Assembly: GCA_026122225.1 (NCBI GenBank)
Contig: JANEZZ010000399.1
Span: forward strand, 1,808,001 to 1,872,000
DNA from: Heloderma charlesbogerti
Taxonomy: Eukaryota > Chordata > Lepidosauria > Squamata > Helodermatidae
Direction of reading: 5' to 3'
Length of the DNA stretch: 64,000 nucleotides
Below are positions 35,726-46,130 of this stretch, piece by piece. A model generated the notes under the pieces. That model made no database searches. It was not told the DNA's origin and saw only the letters and a program-made list of their open reading frames with translations. Numbering within the stretch: position 1 is the first letter of the stretch; each line of letters begins with the position of its first letter. Position numbers and translations under genes: made by a program.

Positions 35726-36074
35726 GGTTTCCTAGAAACCAAACAATCCTATGGCCCCCTGGACAGTGGCTAACGGCCATAGGATTGCTCCTTTAGTCAG
35801 GTACTTTGGTTTCAATTTAACTTTGGAAAGTTCATATTCAATTAACAATATGTATGGATAAGGTTGTAATTTTCAATTGTCAGAAATAGCTTTGCTACTT
35901 TAAATGTTTATTTACATTACTGTGATTAAAAGCACTGTTGAGTTATTTTAAAGATTGTCTAAAAATAAAGGGCAGGCCCAACCAATTTAAACATTTTAAA
36001 AACTGCACCAATGTTAATGGGAGAAATTTAAAGCAAGTGCTTATGTCTCACACAGAAATAAATGAGACAAGTAG

Positions 36075-36163
36075 TCTGATCCTATCCATGCTTAGGCAGA
36101 AGAAATTGCCACTGATTTTAACGGGGCTTATTTCCAAGTAAGTGCACATAAGGTTGCAACCTT
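36075..36163. mobile_element. Squamate palindromic short repeat, full copy
   Basis: GTCTGATCCTATCCATGC, then CGGGGCTTATTTCCAAGTAA and CATAAGGTTGCAACC. The left arm is diverged. A related half (CTTACTCTTCAGTAAG with TAGGATTGCAGCC) lies at 36311-36370. Confidence 0.75.
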
Positions 36164-38227
36164 AAAAATGAACAAAAGGGGGCTTACTTCTGAGTAAGCA
36201 AACCTGCTGGTGATCCAGCTGCAAATATCACTGAAACAAATGAGACTTAAGTTAGTCATGACTAACTTGTTCCATTCGTTTTAATGAGACATGCTGTGCA
36301 AGCATATGCCTGTTTACTCATAGGTTAGTGGAACTTACTCTTCAGTAAGAGAGTCTAGGATTGCAGCCTTACTTATTGCAAACTTTAGCTGGATCAGATC
36401 ATCACAATTAAAACTGGATCCTATTAATTTAAGATGGGTCAGGTTTTAATTTTGCATGTCAACCGTTTTAATTATGAAATCCCAAGATATAGATTGGCAG
36501 CTGCCCTTCACTTTTCCGGAATGCAATTAATTTTGATTTACTTATTTTTAACACACATATATACCATGTATCTTTTTCTAATAAGAACCAAGAGAGTTCA
36601 CATCAAGATAATTCAGTATTAGAGATTTGAGATCAACATAACCCATACAGCAACCTAAAGCAAGTTCCTACTGTCAAATCTGCCTGTCTGAGATTGGGAC
36701 GGAGAAGTTTACCCACTATGGCTTAATTCCAACACAGATTTTGGCATACTTAAGCCCACTGATTTCAGTCAGGTTAAGGAAGCATAACTCCGTGGTGGAT
36801 TTAGGTCTGTATCCCCAGCGTTCTCCACAGTCAGAGATCTCCCATAGTTCTAACCAATCTTCAATGCCATCCCCAGTCTAGAAGACTCAAAGGCTATCAA
36901 CTGTTAGCCCTTTGCTTTAATAACACAGTTTGATCCATCCTGCTTTACACTCATTCTCACTAGGCCCCCAAAGGCTATACCAAGCCTACTGCAAATTTAT
37001 GCTTAATTACTGGTTATTTCAGAAGAAACATTAAATAATGTGCAAGCCTCATTTCTTAGAAAAGGAGGCCGAAAGCTAAATTTCAGGCCAAAGGAAAGTA
37101 ACAGACTCTGAAAACAATTGATTGGGAAATGTGGAAGGGAAGTGGCATTATCTCATGGTGACTGACAATAGAACAGCTTAATTGGTCTGTAGTATCTTGG
37201 GTATTTGAATACATTAACATGAGCAATATTCTTATTCTGTTGTTGAGGCACATTTAACCCTACTGGAAATCCACAAAAGGTGTACCATACAATCATATAT
37301 TCCTCAACTAGAAACAATTCTGAATGGCTTCAAGAAAATGGAGCACATCAGTAAAAATCCGAGACATTTGCCTTGGGTACTGAATGGATGTATAGATGGT
37401 TGTTAGTTAAGGAAGTAAATTATGCTGGGATACAGAAACATTTGAAGGCATAAATTTTGTTCTTCAACGTATGTTTCATCTCGTTAACTTCAGATATCCA
37501 ACAAAGAAGATGTCGAAATCTGAATGGAAGGCAAAGTCCCTAACTTCATTCTGATTTGGCCTACGAGTGTGGTATAGGCAGTAATGGACATGAATAAAAA
37601 TACTAACAGCATTATTGAACCATGTTTAATCAGGTATAACCCCCATTGCTTTCATTGAAATATGCTTCCAAGTAAGTATGCAGAGGATATACTTTATCAT
37701 TTCTTATATTTTAGAACATTTCTTAAATACTTTGTAATCAATTGTTCACAAATAAGGGGTTGGATCCAGTCTTAGTCATACTTAGAATAGACTTGTTGAT
37801 GTGGTTTCCACATAATGCCAATTCATGTAATGTGAGATTTTCATTTTTTTAATTACTTCCTTCCGTATTTGCCATTTAAAACATAGAACATTTTTAGTTG
37901 TTGTTGCCAAAAACATGATTAATATGAGTAAATAGTTCATCATTTTCTTTTATTGATTCTCTGCCTGTGAAACAGATCTTGAATAGTCTATTCCACTGCT
38001 ATGGTGCTGGGTAGTTTAATAATATCAGTACTTGCTAATCTGAAAAAACAGCCTAAATTGTCAAAGTTTCCTACTATCAAGAGCATAAAACTTCCACATA
38101 TTTAAAATAAGTATAATTATGTAATCACACTATTGGTGGGAAGTCACTGTACTGACGATTCATGTATATGTCTGATAAAAAAACACCAAATTGCTGTTCT
38201 TTTTAGTTGTGATTCTGATGAGCTAAA

Positions 38228-38243
38228 GGCGCCCTCTGTAGGG
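38228..38243 (-). promoter_or_regulatory. CTCF-like motif
   Basis: The minus strand reads CCCTACAGAGGGCGCC, close to the CTCF core (CC-N3-AG-RGGGCGC). It lies in single-copy sequence about 29 kb upstream of the DACH1 ATG. Occupancy cannot be judged from sequence. Confidence 0.45.
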
Positions 38244-39189
38244 CAACGGCTGTAAAAGTTCCCAGGTTCCAGATGTTCATACCTCAGAATACCTGTGAAG
38301 CACTTTTGTTAAGTGTTTCTTTGGATTATGTAAAAAGCAGGACAATCTCTTACTATCTCATAGGTACATATCTAAAGATGGCTGTGTCTGCTGCTCAAAG
38401 ACCAGTGATTTTCAACCTGTGAGAAAGCAAATTTGAGCACAAGCTCATGAAATCAGATGGGACATGCTGAGAAACAAACAAACTAAAAAGACCCAAAGTT
38501 TATAATTTAAAACTTTGCAATTTAAAATACATTTGCCATGAGACTGCTGATTTGAGAACTGACAAATGGATGCGAAGCCCTGAGTGAATTCTGAACATTA
38601 GCCAAATAATTTCTATGGAGAGAAGTCGTAAAACATTATGCTTTAAAAACTTGGTTCTCAGCCTGGGCATTTGCAAAGTTTACCACAGCGTAGATTTATT
38701 ATCAGTCCCACTGGGCATACATATTGCTCACTAAGAAATTGCTTTTGTTAGTACACCCACAGAAGGAGAGTAGCTAATTCGCAAGATCTCTAGGGACATT
38801 GGTAATTATTTGGGGAAATCTCCACCTTAATTTATAATGCCAGCTATTAACCAGCCTAAATAATAGTGAGTAGGCTTTCAAAGTACAGCTCTTTGTGATC
38901 TCACCCAGCAATAATTTAAAGCAGAGTTGCAACCTATAACTTGTTTAACAGGTAGGTTAATCAACTAAAATGTTAGTTGATTACTTGGTAGGTATTTTTA
39001 ACTGATGGAACTGGGAGTTAGGAGCACACTTGTTTCTTGTTTAGGCTATTTATTTCTGCTCAGTTGCTGTAATAGGAAATTAATAAATAAATATTAAAAG
39101 TTGAGATGGTCATTGTTTCTAACAATGAGTAGCCACTATTGTTTACTAAATTGTCTTACACTTCCTCCAATATCTCACAAAAGGCATTT

Positions 39190-40641
39190 ACACTGAGGGC
39201 TAGTGGACCAAATTTGATGGTCTACCCCAGGAGGCTGATGAATCCAGATGGCTTTCTGAGGTTTCCTGAAGATTTTGCTGCAGGCTTAGCTGGCGGTCCT
39301 GCTGAGGCCCAGTCTCGGCTTGAAATCAAATGAGGGGATGACTAGGGCTCCCAATGTGATTGCTCCCAAACATCCTTGGCCCAGTTGTGGAATTACATCA
39401 GCACCCTGGTATTCAGGGGAGCTGAGGGCAATTAACCAACTAGGTCGGCGACCAGAGCGCAAATGGCGAAAGACTCAGAGTGAGTATGACAAAACACAAT
39501 TAAGAATCCATCTAAAATCTTATTCTGTGGCAATGATGGTGGCAAAGAGATCATACTACTCCACCACCATTGCATCTGTACAGTATTGTCCAGTGGAGCT
39601 TTTTCAGGTGGTGAAGGGCCTTCTTAGAGTGGGCCCAGGAAAACAACAAACTAGATCTCAAAAGCCTGCAGTGATCAATTTACTGGACACTTTGCAGAGA
39701 AAGTTGCTCGCATTCATGCTGATTTAGAGTCCATTGTTTTAACAGGGTCAGAGCCAGATGTGACCAGAATGCTGTCTAGTCATCTGATCATGGATACGTT
39801 TCAGCTTGTACAGCCTGAGGACGACACGGACAAACATCTTGGAGGGTTAAGGACCACCACTTGCTCTCTGGACCCTTGCCCATCCTGGCTTGTGAAATCA
39901 GCCAGAGCTGGGCTGGGTATCTGAACCTTGGAGGTAATTAATGCCTCCTTGAGAGAAAGAATGAACCCCACTAGCTTAAAGGAAGCAGTGGTGAGGCCAC
40001 TATTAAAGAAACCTAGTTTAGATCCATTAAATTCTGGTAACTACTTCCCTGTATCAAATCTATCATTTTTACGCAAGGTGCTGGAGTGTGTGGTGGGTTC
40101 TTAATGCCAGGTAATATTGGATGATGCTAATTATTTGGACCCATTCCAATCCAGGTTCAGGCCTGGCTTTGGGACAGAAGCCTTGGTCACCCTCGCAGAT
40201 GACTTACACTGGGAAATGGACAGGGGAAGCGCAAGCCTGCTGATTCTCCTGGACCTTGAAGGCTTTCAGTACCATCAACCACGATAATCTTCCATATTGG
40301 TTGTCTGGGTTGGGCATAATTTCTCCATACAGATAAGCTGGAGATTCTCCTCTGTACTGTGGCTTGGAGAGGAGGCGGGGCTTGGGCAGGACAGGGCCTG
40401 GATTAGGCCCCCGCACAAGCCAGAGGTTGCCAGGTCCTGGCCTATGGGGTGCCACAAGTTTCCATCCTGTCCCTATGTTTTTCAACATCCACATGAAACC
40501 ACTGGGGGAAGTCATTCAGAGGGTGGGGCTGAAGTGCCATCAATATGAAGATGACACTCTGCTCTAGCTCTTGTTTTCATCTAATGATCCTAGAGAGGCG
40601 TTTGAAAATCTGAACTGGAAGAAGTTTTAGAATGATGACAG
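39190..40641 (+). mobile_element. L2-like LINE, 5' and RT part
   Basis: Frames around 39320-39727 give GELRAINQLGRRPERKWRKT. Near 40150-40265 QSRFRPGFGTEALVTLADDL and GSASLLILLDL form the RT core, and at about 40541 HQYEDDTLL is the catalytic box with Glu replacing the usual Ala. Many stops and shifts are present. R1 copy C follows immediately. Confidence 0.8.
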
Positions 40642-40720
40642 CAGGGGAGTTGCTAGGTTCTTAAAACATCTGGGGCACAGGCCCATACCACAAATTTGCA
40701 TATCCAAGTCCAAGCGCACC

Positions 40721-40723
<3 letters not shown>

Positions 40724-40792
<69 letters not shown>
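40724..40792. repeat. (TA)n(TG)n compound microsatellite in R1 copy C
   Basis: About 20 TA units run into about 14 TG units. The same R1 position holds TG/CA tracts in copies A (22843-22858) and B (about 34330-34382), so the tract is a property of the element and not a chance event. Confidence 0.95.
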
Positions 40793-40794
<2 letters not shown>

Positions 40795-42315
40795 TGTGCA
40801 TGTGATATAGACTACTATATACTATACATGAGTGTGTGTACAGATTACATACATACATACATAAGCATCCACTGACCCCCCCCCCCACTTCAACTCAGAC
40901 CCCAATTCAGCATTTTGGAAAACATCCCGCTTCTCCTCAGGCCAATTTGTAGTCGGACAACTTCAGCTCAGCACCAAACCTGAAAAATAAGTCTTTATGC
41001 TTCCTGTTGACTACCATGGGAAATTAGAGAAAAAAAACCTGTAATCTTTTTCTCTTGGTCAGAACTGGGTAACTTCAGGCATAGAAGCCCCTAGAAGGGG
41101 ATTACACCTGCCCAATGTCAGAAAAATAGGTGCAGGGTTTATATCTTGATTTTCTTTTAAAGGGAACTGCCAATAACATTTTAATTCCTTGGAAGAATTG
41201 GATACAAATTTCAGGATTCATTGCCCCACCAGAGGAGATCATGTCTGCCAAATTTCAGAATGATAGCCACAAGGGTTTCTGTGCAAGGGTGGCCTTGAGA
41301 TTTTGAGGTCTCCAAAAGAGGACATACTTATCTCCTTATTATCCTTGTGGACCATCGTTCTGAAAATCACAGACAGCCTAGAGGTGTCCCCAAAAAACTT
41401 GCAGAGTTTCAGAAGGATAGGTGCAGCAGTTCATGTCGAAGGGGAATTCTTCAATTTGGGGGAGGGAGTGATTTGCTTTCCCTTCCGTTCACCCCTTCCC
41501 CAATAGTTTTGGGGTAAATTTGTATGAAAATGCACAGGTCATTAGAGGTGTCCCCCACGCAAAAAACCTGCAAAGTTTCTGAAGGATATACATGCATTCT
41601 AATTTAGAATTACTAGAATTTATTTACATTTCACCAACGTTAGCAGCAGTGGAACATGGGTGGGAAGGTGCTATTGCACTCATGTCCTGCTTGTGGGTTT
41701 TCCATGGGCATCTGGTTGGCCACTGTGTGAACGGAATGCTGGACTAGATGGACCTTGGCCTGATGCAGCATGGCTCTTCTTATGTTCTTAAATACAGAGT
41801 GCCTCTGAGCATATGCAGAATGCTTTTATTTCACCAGTGAGCACTTACATTCTCCCCCTACCAATTCTATTCTCCTTCATGCAACCACATCTCCTCATTC
41901 TACCATCCTCCAGCAACAGTTCATAAAAACAGATGTCTTGTTTTGTGCAACTCCTCTCTACCTCCTCCTTCTTATGCACAAGCTCTCAATGTATCTTCCT
42001 CCCCACAACTTCATTTGTGCCAAGACTTCACCAGGATTCAGCCAATGAGTATGTTTCCAAAAGTAGGGTTAAGTTATGGAGAAATTCTGAGTGCCTTTCC
42101 CTCACCACTGAAGCTAGAGTTCATGCAAAATTAAACAAAAACACAAATGACAAAACAAGCATAGGACTGAGCTGAAAGGGTAGTCAATTTCATCAGACAG
42201 AATTGGGTAGGCACTGTATTAAGCCTGAAGTACCATGCTCACAATCAGGACTTATTTCTGAGTAAACATTGCAGAACATCAAGGTGCAAACTTCCCTGCA
42301 AAAGTAACTTGTGCT

Positions 42316-42395
42316 GGAATCCTACATACACTTTACTGAGGGCAAGCCTCATTAAACATAATAGGGCTTCTGAGTAGGCATACATAGGCTTATAT
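42316..42395. mobile_element. Squamate palindromic short repeat inside R1 copy C
   Basis: GGAATCCTACATACAC, GAGGGCAAGCCTCATTAAAC, ATAGGGCTTCTGAGTAGGC, ATAGGCTTATAT. It is orthologous in position to the copy at 25381. Confidence 0.8.
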
Positions 42396-43153
42396 AAATG
42401 AGAAGTATTTATCTCCCCTCCACTTAAAAAACAAACGAAAAACTCCTATTTTTATTAAAACTTCCTGTTCATGGGGGGGGGGGTTGTGGAGAGAATTCTC
42501 TATGCCAAGTGGCTCTTTTCAGAGAAATAGTACTTCAGAGGGATTTAGGAGGCTGTGCAGGGTTTGTAAGGATTGCATGTACTTAAATTGACTTTATGAG
42601 ATGAGGTGGTTGAGGGATTTTTCTAGCTTTTTTAAAACTGTAGAACCCATTTAAAAGCCTCAGCAGTTCCTCGATCATGACGCCACATAGTCCTAATCCT
42701 CTTTTTGGAATAATTTGAGTCCTACAGCTATTTAGGAGAAATTAAAGTGGAGGGGGAGAAAGAAGTTTGTGGAGGATGATTAGATCAGATCCTTTGCTGT
42801 AGTGAAGCTACTAAACTTCTGCAGAAGCCAAAGGTTCCCGTTTGGGGCAGTAAAATCAGATGCTGTGTGAAATACCAGCATTTCACATGGAGCTCTTTCT
42901 TCCCTTCCTTCTCCCTCTTCAAAATTTCATTGCAAGCAAGCTCCCAACAGTGGGCATGTAAGAGCAGAAAAGTAGGGGGAGAGAGGTTTTTTGCACCTCA
43001 AAACAACAGCAAGAACAACCCTACACCAGAGCTTAGGGGTAGTGACTGCCTAATGGTCACCTTAAACACCTTCTGATTAGGATCTCTAATCCCTTGTGTG
43101 GCTTGACAGTTTTTACTGTTTTTTAGTCTTTGAGAAAAGGAAAATTTACACAT

Positions 43154-43560
43154 GGCTAGCACAAAAGCCACTGGACCTAACTGTCTGAAATTTGACAGGT
43201 TCAGTCAGCTCCATAGGGGCTGCCAGGTCTCCAAATTCCATGAACTTATGTGGAAGCATAAAAAAATTATAGCTCTTTGCTTTGACAGGTTTTCTTGAAA
43301 ATAGCAAATTTTACCTGTGCCTAGTACAAAAGCCACTGGACCTAACTGTCTGAACTTTGGCAGGCTCAGTTAACTCCATTGGGGCTGCCAGATCGCCAAA
43401 TTCCACACATGTATGTGGAAGCACAAAGAAAATAAAGCTCTTTGCTTTGACAGATTTTCTTGAAAAAAAGCATATTTCACCTGTGGCTAGCACAAAAGCC
43501 ACTAGGCACAACTGTCTGGAATTTGGCACATTCAGTCAACGATAGAGGCTACCATGTCTC
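43154..43560 (+). repeat. ~165-bp tandem array in R1 copy C (about 2.5 units)
   Basis: Units begin at 43154, 43319 and 43484 with GGCTAGCACAAAAGCC or GCCTAGTACAAAAGCC, an exact 165-bp period. They are homologous to the array in copy A but one unit shorter. Confidence 0.9.
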
Positions 43561-43716
43561 CAAATTTCATTTATCTGTCATACAAACTAAAGAAGTTATG
43601 TCCGTTTCTGTTTTCCAATGCAAGTCAATGGGACAATGTTAAAAAAAGGCAATTAGGACAGCTCAAAAAGATCCGGGACCCATGCCCAGGTGGGCTATTT
43701 CATAACGATGCCCCTG

Positions 43717-44035
43717 GATAAGGGCAAACACACTGAGACTTAATCTAGACAACTCTGGGTAGGGCAACCGACCAATCTTGACAGAGGAATAAATTTGATC
43801 TAAGGTGGTGGTTGCACTCCCCTTACCAAATGCGCAGTTTGGGTGTGCTCCTGGACTCGGCACTAACTGGGGAACTTAGGTGGAGGAAGTGGCCAGGAGT
43901 ACTTTTGACCAGCTTAGGCCGGTATGCCTGTTGTGACCTTATCTGGAGAGGAAGGATCTTGCCTTGGTCATTCATGCTCTGGTGACATCCAAGCTTGACT
44001 ACTATAATGTGTTCTATGTGGAGCTGTCTTTGAAG
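43717..44035 (+). mobile_element. L2-like LINE, middle part after R1 insertion
   Basis: Resumes the 39190 element: GGGCAAACACACTGAGACTT encodes the ANTLRLN-type segment that normally follows the RT catalytic box, then LLDSALTG and LVIHALVTSKLDYYNVFYVE-like sequence. It ends at foldback copy 4. Confidence 0.75.
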
Positions 44036-45043
44036 TAGGGATGGCAGAGAATTCCACCACGGATTCCAGCGAGGCTGGATTCTTTAGAATCTTAGATTCT
44101 AAAGATTCTTTAGAATCTTAGAATTTTAGATTCTTTAGAATCCGGTCCCACGGAATCTGTGGCAGAACGGCCTCCTGCCCCCCCCCCCGCAGAATCCCCC
44201 GTGACGGCACTTACCTGGGGTGGATATGGTGGATTCGGCGGCGGCAGCAGCAGCGGCTGGTCTGCTGGCCGGCCACAGCAGGGCTGCTGCGGCCGCCATT
44301 GGCATCTTTGCAGCCGTGATAGGCTACATAAGAATTTACGTAGCCTATCACGGCTATCCCCCCCAAAAAACGGCGTACGCAAATGGCGGTGGCTACGGCA
44401 GCTGCCATTTGCGTTCCCTATTTTTCGCCGTTTTAGCCTACGTAAATATTTACGTAGGCAATTACGGCGGGGGGAAAAAGGGAATCGCAAATAGCATAGT
44501 TGGTGCTATTTGCGTTCTTTTTTTTTGCCGTTTTATCCTATGTAAATATTTACGTAGGCTTTTACGGCGAAAAAAAGAAAGAAACGCAAATAGCGCCCAC
44601 TACGCTATTTGCGGTTCCCTTTTTTTTCACCGTAATTGCCTACGTAAATATTTACGTAGGCTAGAATGGCGAAAAATAGGAAACGCAAATGGCGGCTGCC
44701 GTAGCTGCCGCCATTTGCGTACGCCGTTGTTTTTTGGGGGGGGTTAGCCGTGATAGGCTACGTAAATTCTTATGTAGCCTATCATGGCTGCCTGGCTGGA
44801 TGGAAATGGCGGCTGCTATAGCGGCCGCCATTTGCGTCCGCACCAGCCAGTCCGCGGCCGGAAATCCAGCTGCAGATGGCCCTGGCTGGACGGCTGCTCC
44901 GTGGAGCAGAGCCGGCTGGGCAGGATTCCCGGGGGGAGGACCGGAGCGCCTCCCCCCCGTCGAGGATTCCGGGGGGAGGGACGGAGCGCCTCTCCCCCAC
45001 GAACACAATCCACAAAAAGGTAAGTGACGTTCGTACATCCCTA
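44036..45043. mobile_element. Nested-hairpin foldback hAT element, copy 4 (1008 bp)
   Basis: Left end TAGGGATGGCAGAGAATTCC; right end ACGTTCGTACATCCCTA. Target duplication CTTTGAAG (44028-44035) against CTCTGAAG (45044-45051), 7 of 8. It lies in an L2-like LINE. Ten hairpins alternate: GATAGGCTACATAA type (44313-44353), GCAAATGGCGG type (44376-44416), a TACGTAAATATTTACGTA hairpin (44427-44466), GCAAATAGCA type (44487-44521), the central TATGTAAATATTTACGTA hairpin (44526-44576), then the same kinds in reverse order (44583-44615, 44629-44672, 44681-44722, 44748-44787), with an extra AAATGGCGG hairpin at 44801-44838. There is no ORF. Confidence 0.9.
44074..44143. repeat. Array of GATTCTTTAGAATC micro-palindromes
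   Basis: GATTCTTTAGAATC and variants (AGATTCTAAAGATTC, AGAATTTTAGATTC) are repeated about five times near the left end of foldback copy 4. The corresponding end of copies 2 and 3 has a single GATTC(T/A)(T/A)(T/A)AGAATC-like unit (29252-29265 and 32150-32163). This is therefore a local expansion. Confidence 0.85.
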
Positions 45044-45455
45044 CTCTGAAGACAGTTCAGAAACATCTGTTGGTGCAGAATGCAGCTGCCTTTATATTGG
45101 TGCAGTTAAGTGGTTTGCTTATACTGAGCCAGCAACATTGGCTGTCAGTGCGTTTCTAAGCTCAATCTAAAGTGCTGTTTTTAACCTTTAAAGCTTTAAA
45201 TGGTTTGGGCTGAAGTTACTTGAAGAGCCTCCTTCTCCCGTACCAGCCTGCCTGTACTTTGATGTCATCAACAGAGGCCCTTCTCACTTTCTCACTGACA
45301 AGCATGGTTAGGTTAGTGAGTACAAGGGAGAGGGCCTTTTTAGTGGTGGCCCCACACCCCTGGAATCAGATTCCATCAGAGGGTTGTCAGTCCCCTTCTT
45401 TGCAGGTCTTCAGGAAGGTTCTGAAGACCCACCTGCTTTCGCTGGCTTTCCCATA
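45044..45455 (+). mobile_element. L2-like LINE, C-terminal part
   Basis: Continues after the foldback element: KTVQKHLLVQNAAAFI-like sequence, then LLLPYQPACT, FLVVAPHPWNQIP and SFAGLQEGSEDPPAF-like translation in mixed frames. It is the 3' end of the coding part of the LINE that starts near 39190. The 3' untranslated tail may continue to about 46130. Confidence 0.75.
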
Positions 45456-45949
45456 ATCTGTGGACTGCAGGTTTTATTGGTGTTGGTTTCCCGCGAACAC
45501 AGTTTGTGGAGAAAAATCAAATCTAATGAAAGGTTTAACTTAACTAAAGGTGTGCAAAGACTTTTAAATGTTATTTTGTTAAATTTAACAGCTGGAGAGT
45601 TTCTTTCTGAGCAATAACTAAACTTTGACTGGGCTACTTTTAACTGTAGGTGTCTCTTAATCCCGTCATAATTTGTTTATAGACCATATGTTACTGGTAT
45701 ATCATAATACTATGGCCTGCTCCAATTCTCAGTTATGTTTGTTTAATTGTATTTGACATTTTTGATACTAAAAATTTTTTTTTTTAGTTTCAGTACACTG
45801 AGATAGCCTAATTCTTTTTTAAAGCTTTATAGACATAAATAAGCTCCCAGCTCTGAATTATAATGAAAACTGTTGTTATTCATGGAATCTGCATGTCAAG
45901 AGCTTTCCAATGAAGTATGTTTCATGAGAATCAGTCAATGGGAAGGCAG

Positions 45950-46130
45950 TCAAAAAAGGATGACTAAGTCCTGACTTTGAATTATATATATGTTAGGTTT
46001 AACAGTATTTTATAGTATAGTTATTGCCTATTCGTCTATTTTTGTATGGTTTTTATTCTGTATGCCACCTTGAGAAGGTTTACCATCAAAGGTTGCCTAC
46101 AAATAATTTTAAATAAAATAAATATAAAAC
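45950..46130 (+). mobile_element. LINE 3' untranslated tail
   Basis: TTTTATTCTGTATGCCACCT, TGAGAAGG and a final AAATAAAATAAATATAAAAC are typical of L2-group tails. It is likely the end of the LINE at 39190-45455, with extra sequence between. Confidence 0.55.

Larger units (their letters stand above)
35726..39189. other. Single-copy region, no gene
   Basis: No supported gene. It contains palindromic-repeat copies at 36075-36163 and 36311-36370, a half copy near 37620-37690, and a CTCF-like motif at 38228-38243. The segment 36960-37260 is repeat-free and AT-rich with TTAATTACTG-type cores, and could be conserved non-coding sequence. Confidence 0.5.
40642..43716 (+). mobile_element. R1 DNA transposon copy C (3075 bp, uninterrupted)
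   Basis: Ends CAGGGGAGTTGCTAGG and ATAACGATGCCCCTG. The flanks GATGACAG (40634-40641) and GATAAGGG (43717-43724) share 5 of 8 bases and lie within one L2-like LINE, whose sequence continues on the far side. The order is terminal repeat, (TA)n(TG)n microsatellite, motif-rich block, captured LINE tail (41636-41790), palindromic short repeat, then three ~165-bp tandem units. There are no ORFs of transposase size. The 8-bp spacing of flanks and CAGGGG ends suggest hAT. Confidence 0.8.

Noticed and set aside
44159..45038. Overlapping ORFs of 110-175 codons in foldback copy 4
   Set aside because: They are translations of repeated hairpin modules (recurring AICVRR/IYVAYH-like peptides) and shift frame between copies.
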